Source: PeH17 sp964414925 | GTDB taxonomy: Bacteria > Bacillota > Clostridia > Christensenellales > CAG-138 | Direction: 5' to 3' | Assembly (NCBI GenBank): GCA_964414925.1 | Contig: CAYPXV010000055.1 | Coordinates: 1 to 10,403 of the forward strand | Length of the DNA: 10,403 nucleotides | Part shown: positions 7,263-10,403 of the stretch, in pieces | How the letters are laid out: every line of letters begins with the position of its first letter | Position numbering within the stretch: the stretch's first letter is position 1 | Program-made: the position numbers and the translations under genes | Notes under the pieces: model-generated | Database searches by the model: none | What the model was told of the DNA's origin: nothing | Seen by the model: only the letters and a program-made list of their open reading frames with translations

Positions 7263-8171
7263 ATGCGTATTCTTGCATCAGACGGCATGGAAAAAAATGC
7301 TGTTGCAACACTTCGTGCCCAGGGTCATGAGGTAGTTGAGCAGTTTTATGCTCCCGAAGAACTTATGGAGCAGGTAAAGAATTTTGATGTTCTCGTAGTA
7401 AGAAGTGCTACCAAAGTTCGCACTCCCATCATTGACGCAGCACTTGAGACCGGAAGGCTCAAGCTCATCATTCGCGGCGGTGTAGGTATTGACAATATTG
7501 ACCACGAATATGCCGAATCAAAGGGCATCAAGGTTATGAACACTCCCCGTGCATCAAGCAATGCTGTTGCCGAACTCGCAATGGCTCATATGCTTTCATG
7601 CGCTCGTTTTGTCAGCATCGCAGGTCATACAATGCGTGATGGCAAATGGGAGAAGAAGATTTACAACGGCATAGAAGTTCACGGCAAAACTCTCGGTATC
7701 GTAGGTTACGGCAGAATCGGTCAGAGTCTCGGTAAGATGGCTGTTGCAATGGGCATGGAAGTCATCGCATATGACGTATTCCATATTCCCGGAGTTGAAA
7801 ATGAACATATGCATTATGTTGAGCTTGACGAGCTGTTTGCAAAGTCTGATTTCATCTCACTGCATGTTCCCAGCCTCGAAGGTCAGCCCCTCGTAAATGA
7901 AGAAGCAATAGCAAAGATGAAGGACGGTGTTATCATCGTTAACACCAGCCGCGGAACTAACATTGACGAAGCTGCTCTGCTTGCTGCTCTTGACAGCGGT
8001 AAAGTTCGTGCAGCAGGTCTTGATGTATGGTCAAGCGAACCCGCAACCGAAAATCCCCTTGTAAAGCATCCCCATGTAAGCTGCACTCCTCACATCGGTG
8101 CCGCTACCGCCGAAGCACAGGGTCGTATCGGTTCTGAAATCGTTGACATCATCGGCAAGTTCTTTGCATAA
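7263..8171 (+). CDS. serA: D-3-phosphoglycerate dehydrogenase, short form without ACT domain
   Basis: It oxidises 3-phosphoglycerate to 3-phosphohydroxypyruvate with NAD+, feeding SerC. The protein is 302 aa. The NAD-binding Rossmann motif is in GIVGYGRIG (145-153), with D171 at the end of the second strand as expected for NAD preference. Substrate and catalytic residues are seen in RGGVGIDN (71-78), NTSRGTNID (227-235, R230), SSEP (257-260, E259) and PHIGA (276-280, H277). The ATG at 7263 follows AAGGAG by 7 nt; the in-frame TTG at 7236 lacks such a site. The chain ends just after the catalytic core, so the ACT domain of long SerA proteins is absent. The general family includes other 2-hydroxyacid dehydrogenases, but pairing with serC makes SerA the best assignment. 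Confidence 0.93.
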   Translation: MRILASDGMEKNAVATLRAQGHEVVEQFYAPEELMEQVKNFDVLVVRSATKVRTPIIDAALETGRLKLIIRGGVGIDNIDHEYAESKGIKVMNTPRASSNAVAELAMAHMLSCARFVSIAGHTMRDGKWEKKIYNGIEVHGKTLGIVGYGRIGQSLGKMAVAMGMEVIAYDVFHIPGVENEHMHYVELDELFAKSDFISLHVPSLEGQPLVNEEAIAKMKDGVIIVNTSRGTNIDEAALLAALDSGKVRAAGLDVWSSEPATENPLVKHPHVSCTPHIGAATAEAQGRIGSEIVDIIGKFFA

Positions 8172-8186
8172 TTTAATACAATTTTT

Positions 8187-8215
8187 CCGCCGTTTCTTGA
8201 TGAAACGGCGGTTTT
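8187..8215 (+). terminator. Rho-independent terminator of serC-serA
   Basis: CCGCCGTTTC (8187-8196) pairs perfectly with GAAACGGCGG (8202-8211) around a 5-nt loop, followed by TTTT (8212-8215). It lies 15 nt after the serA stop codon. The A-tract on the left side (TTTTT read on the plus strand before the stem) gives no T-run on the minus strand, so it acts in the plus direction. Confidence 0.93.
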
Positions 8216-8247
8216 CATATATAACAATGTAATCCTTATTTTTTCGG

Positions 8248-8276
8248 TTGACAAAGTGCATATAAGATGAGATAAT
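8248..8276 (+). promoter_or_regulatory. Promoter of arcC
   Basis: TTGACA (8248-8253), 17-nt spacer, GATAAT (8271-8276), with TGA (8268-8270) forming an extended -10. The predicted start is near 8283, giving a leader of about 50 nt. It lies just after the serA terminator, so arcC is probably an independent unit. Confidence 0.82.
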
Positions 8277-8285
8277 GAGCATGAT

Positions 8286-8320
8286 CGGCATGGTAGAAAG
8301 CCTTGCCGTTAATATTTTTT
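8286..8320 (+). promoter_or_regulatory. Leader hairpin and T-run before arcC, possible attenuator
   Basis: CGGCA (8286-8290) can pair with TGCCG (8304-8308), extended after a T-T mismatch by GG/CC (8292-8293 with 8301-8302). The T-rich stretch TTAATATTTTTT (8309-8320) follows and runs straight into the GGAG ribosome binding site (8321-8324). The layout resembles a weak terminator inside the leader. The stem is short, so it may equally be a 5' mRNA stabiliser or chance. Confidence 0.3.
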
Positions 8321-8333
8321 GGAGAAACAGTAG

Positions 8334-9272
8334 ATGAAGAAGATTGTAATTGCCCTTGGCGGCAACGCATTACAGGAAGCCGGCAAGCCCGCAACCGCCG
8401 AATCACAGCTTGAAGTTGTGGAAAAGACCTCGGAATATATTGCAGATATCATTTTGAGCGGTTACGACGTAGTTCTTGCACACGGGAACGGACCGCAGGT
8501 AGGTAGAATCGTACTTCAAAATGAATATGCAACTTCCGTCACCCCTGCCATGCCGTTTGACGTATGCGGTGCTATGAGCCAGGGTTACATTGGCTATCAC
8601 ATGCAGCAGGGACTTGAAAAGGTACTCCGCCACAGAGGAAGCAATAAACGTGTTGCAACAGTAGTTACGCAGGTTGTTGTTGATAAATTCGACCCGAAAT
8701 TCCAAAATCCGAGTAAACCCATCGGACCGTTTTATACCGAAGAAGAAGCTAAAGCCATTGCCGATGAAAAGGGTTATTTCATGAAAGAGGACTCCGGCAG
8801 AGGTTGGAGACGTGTTGTCGCATCCCCCATGCCCATCGAAATTGTGGAATTGGACGCTGTAAAATGCCTTATTGACGGCGGTTTTATTCCCATCACCGTT
8901 GGCGGCGGCGGAATACCCGTTATTAAAGATGAAAGCGGAAACTATATCGGAACCGCAGCAGTCATCGACAAGGACTTGGCATCCGAAAAGCTTGCCGAAG
9001 ATATTGACGCAGATGCGCTTGTTATTCTTACTGCCGTTGAAAAGGTCTGCATTAATTTCGGAAAACCCGACCAAAAGGAACTTTCCGAAATCAGCATAGT
9101 CGAAGCCCGTCAATACATAGCCGAAGGACACTTCGCTCCCGGCTCAATGCTTCCCAAAGTTGAAGCTGCAATTAAGTTCGTTGAGAGTAAACCCGGCAGA
9201 AAAGCCATCATTACCTCGCTTGATAAAGCCGTTGAAGCTCTTGCCGGAAATGCAGGAACAACGTTGAAGTAA
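8334..9272 (+). CDS. arcC: Carbamate kinase
   Basis: It reversibly transfers phosphate between carbamoyl phosphate/ADP and carbamate/ATP. In fermenting bacteria the usual direction makes ATP from carbamoyl phosphate. The protein is 312 aa, the usual length of this amino-acid-kinase family member. Motifs in order: ALGGNAL (7-13), HGNGPQVG (50-57), KPIGPFY (128-134), GRGWRRVVASP (155-165), ITVGGGGIPV (187-196), DKDLAS (212-217), TAVEKV (233-238) and APGSMLPKV (268-276). The ATG at 8334 has GGAG (8321-8324) 9 nt upstream. No arcA or arcB is next to it, so the carbamoyl phosphate source is not shown here. Candidates are an arginine, agmatine, purine or ureido-compound degradation route encoded elsewhere. 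Confidence 0.97.
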   Translation: MKKIVIALGGNALQEAGKPATAESQLEVVEKTSEYIADIILSGYDVVLAHGNGPQVGRIVLQNEYATSVTPAMPFDVCGAMSQGYIGYHMQQGLEKVLRHRGSNKRVATVVTQVVVDKFDPKFQNPSKPIGPFYTEEEAKAIADEKGYFMKEDSGRGWRRVVASPMPIEIVELDAVKCLIDGGFIPITVGGGGIPVIKDESGNYIGTAAVIDKDLASEKLAEDIDADALVILTAVEKVCINFGKPDQKELSEISIVEARQYIAEGHFAPGSMLPKVEAAIKFVESKPGRKAIITSLDKAVEALAGNAGTTLK

Positions 9273-9306
9273 GCTTTAAATATCCGCCCATTCAAGAAGA
9301 AAAGTA

Positions 9307-9354
9307 AAGACCGCTGCAAGTGAAATAATTTTTATCTTCGCTTGCAGCAGTCTT
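9307..9354. terminator. Bidirectional terminator between arcC and the lipoprotein gene
   Basis: AAGAC (9307-9311), a C-A mismatch, GCTGCAAG (9313-9320), a T-G pair and GAA (9322-9324) pair with TTC (9337-9339), CTTGCAGC (9341-9348) and GTCTT (9350-9354) around a 12-nt loop. T-rich tails occur on both sides: ATTTATTTATTATTTTT on the plus strand and TTTACTTTTCTTC on the minus strand. It serves the two convergent genes. Confidence 0.9.
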
Positions 9355-9369
9355 ATTTATTTATTATTT

Positions 9370-10338
9370 TTAATTCTTCTCAAACTTTGCGGTATAGGTT
9401 GCAATGTCGTTGAAGTCTTCAAACTGATCCCACTCGGTTAGCATGAATTTTTCATCCTCGGATACCAAGCGTCCTTCCTCATCGTACCAACCGACAAAGT
9501 GGCTACCCTCGTTTGCTTTCGCCCAAACAAGCACGTGGTCGTAATTGGTATCCATTTCCTGAACAACGCAAACCAGACCATCGCCGTCAGCTATGACAGT
9601 TATGTCGAAATCACGGTGCTGTTCGGGATATGAATTGATAAGCCCGAATTCCCTTGCACATGGAACGCTATAACATGCCCAAAGTCGTGCATCAATACAG
9701 ATCTTGTCAAAGTACGGATGATAGTCTTCTTCATGGTATCCGGAAGATAAATATACATGAGTAAGCTTATCACAATTTGTTACTATCAGTTCATCGGCGG
9801 AAACGTTGAATAATTTTATCGATTCCAAATGCTCAAGTCCATCAAGAAGCAAAGTTCCGCTACAATTAAGCATCTGCTCATCTTTAAGAAAACCAGTTGC
9901 AATTTCTTTGATATTGCCACTGTAATATCGACTTGAACCACCATCCGTAGCCCAAGGTATAAACTCATCAGTGTCATCAAGCTGATAATGTTCGAGATCA
10001 TTATACACATACCAGGAATAGGGATTACCCGATTCATAATTTCTGAATATGAGCTCGCCGTTTGTCTTACCCTCAACCTTACTCGGCATGTCAAAGAAAG
10101 CTTTAAGCATCTCATAATCGTGAGTTAGTACAGGTTCCGGGGTCGGAGGTGCAGGAGATACGGGTTGTAATGTTATTGGTACTATTGTTGCCTTTTCCGT
10201 CGGATCTGCAAAGACATCAGCTGACGGTTCTGACGTCTGGTTTTCACCGGTCTCTGTGCAAGCAGAGAATATCATGAATACCGTGCAGAGGAGAATTAAT
10301 CCACAGAGGATGGATCTAAATGCATTGTTCTTTTTCAT
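9370..10338 (-). CDS. Predicted surface lipoprotein of unknown function, B-repeat-like C-terminus
   Basis: I do not recognise a specific gene. The 322-aa product starts with a lipoprotein signal: basic MKKNNAFR, a hydrophobic core (9-25) and a lipobox FSAC with lipidated C27. Residues 28-72 form a Ser/Thr/Pro linker (for example VSPAPPTPEP). The middle, about 160-200, has leucine-rich-repeat-like spacing (TLLLDGLEHLESIKLFNVSA). The C-terminus, about 244-320, has the pattern of divergent InlB B-repeats found in Gram-positive surface proteins: alternating hydrophobic strands, HFVGWYDEEGRLVSEDEKF (280-298) and a closing TYTAKFE. The ATG at 10338 follows AAAGGAG (10347-10353) by 8 nt. It is convergent to arcC. 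A role in envelope binding or adhesion is inference. A weak TATTAT (10365-10370) may be its -10, but no good -35 is visible. Confidence 0.85.
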   Translation of the reverse strand: MKKNNAFRSILCGLILLCTVFMIFSACTETGENQTSEPSADVFADPTEKATIVPITLQPVSPAPPTPEPVLTHDYEMLKAFFDMPSKVEGKTNGELIFRNYESGNPYSWYVYNDLEHYQLDDTDEFIPWATDGGSSRYYSGNIKEIATGFLKDEQMLNCSGTLLLDGLEHLESIKLFNVSADELIVTNCDKLTHVYLSSGYHEEDYHPYFDKICIDARLWACYSVPCAREFGLINSYPEQHRDFDITVIADGDGLVCVVQEMDTNYDHVLVWAKANEGSHFVGWYDEEGRLVSEDEKFMLTEWDQFEDFNDIATYTAKFEKN

Positions 10339-10403
10339 TTTTCTTACTCCTTTCAGTTGAAAACATAATAATCCTTCTTATTCCTTAATTGGCATGGCTC
10401 AGG

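Noticed and set aside
8403..9131. 242-codon minus-strand open frame opposite arcC
   Set aside because: It lies entirely antisense to a clear carbamate kinase, its translation resembles no known protein, and no ribosome binding site or promoter supports it. It is a shadow of the coding strand's codon pattern.
10365..10370. TATTAT as promoter -10 for the lipoprotein gene
   Set aside because: No acceptable -35 box at 16-18 nt upstream and the window ends soon after, so I did not annotate a promoter.

Overview
The window looks like chromosomal DNA from a low-to-mid GC Gram-positive anaerobe, most likely an uncultured or gut-type member of the Clostridia. The reasons are strong AGGAGG-type ribosome binding sites before nearly every gene, sigma-A consensus promoters, a PyrK/class 1B PyrD pair, a fused-free PyrB/PyrI ATCase, and a lipoprotein with a Clostridia-style Ser/Thr/Pro linker and a divergent B-repeat-like end. 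The species assignment is inference. Most of the window is ordinary core metabolism.

Region 93-5881 (minus strand) is a compact de novo pyrimidine operon in the order pyrC-pyrK-pyrD-pyrF-pyrE-pyrB-pyrI. It is driven by a near-perfect promoter at 5853-5881 and closed by a hairpin terminator at 93-132. It encodes every step from carbamoyl phosphate plus aspartate to UMP. It lacks carA/carB and pyrR, and its predicted 5' leader (about 24 nt) is too short for a PyrR-type attenuator. Genes overlap by 4-7 nt or are separated by at most 20 nt, so translational coupling is likely. Left of the terminator, a perfect TTGACA/TATAAT promoter (4-33, minus) points out of the window to an unseen gene.

Region 5823-6134 is a 312-bp divergent intergenic region. 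It holds the pyr promoter, the serC promoter, an 8-bp direct repeat and a doubtful 45-codon ORF with a hydrophobic N-terminus.

Region 6029-8215 (plus strand) is a serC-serA operon: the first two enzymes of serine synthesis, with its own promoter and a strong terminator. SerA is the short form with no C-terminal regulatory (ACT) domain.

Region 8248-9354 (plus strand) is a single-gene unit for carbamate kinase (arcC) with its own extended -10 promoter and a leader hairpin followed by a T-run. No arcA or arcB is present. It ends at a bidirectional terminator shared with the convergent lipoprotein gene at 9370-10338 (minus), whose function is not recognised. Carbamate kinase and ATCase both handle carbamoyl phosphate, which gives a plausible but unproven metabolic link across the window. 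I found no mobile elements, CRISPR arrays, tRNA or rRNA genes.
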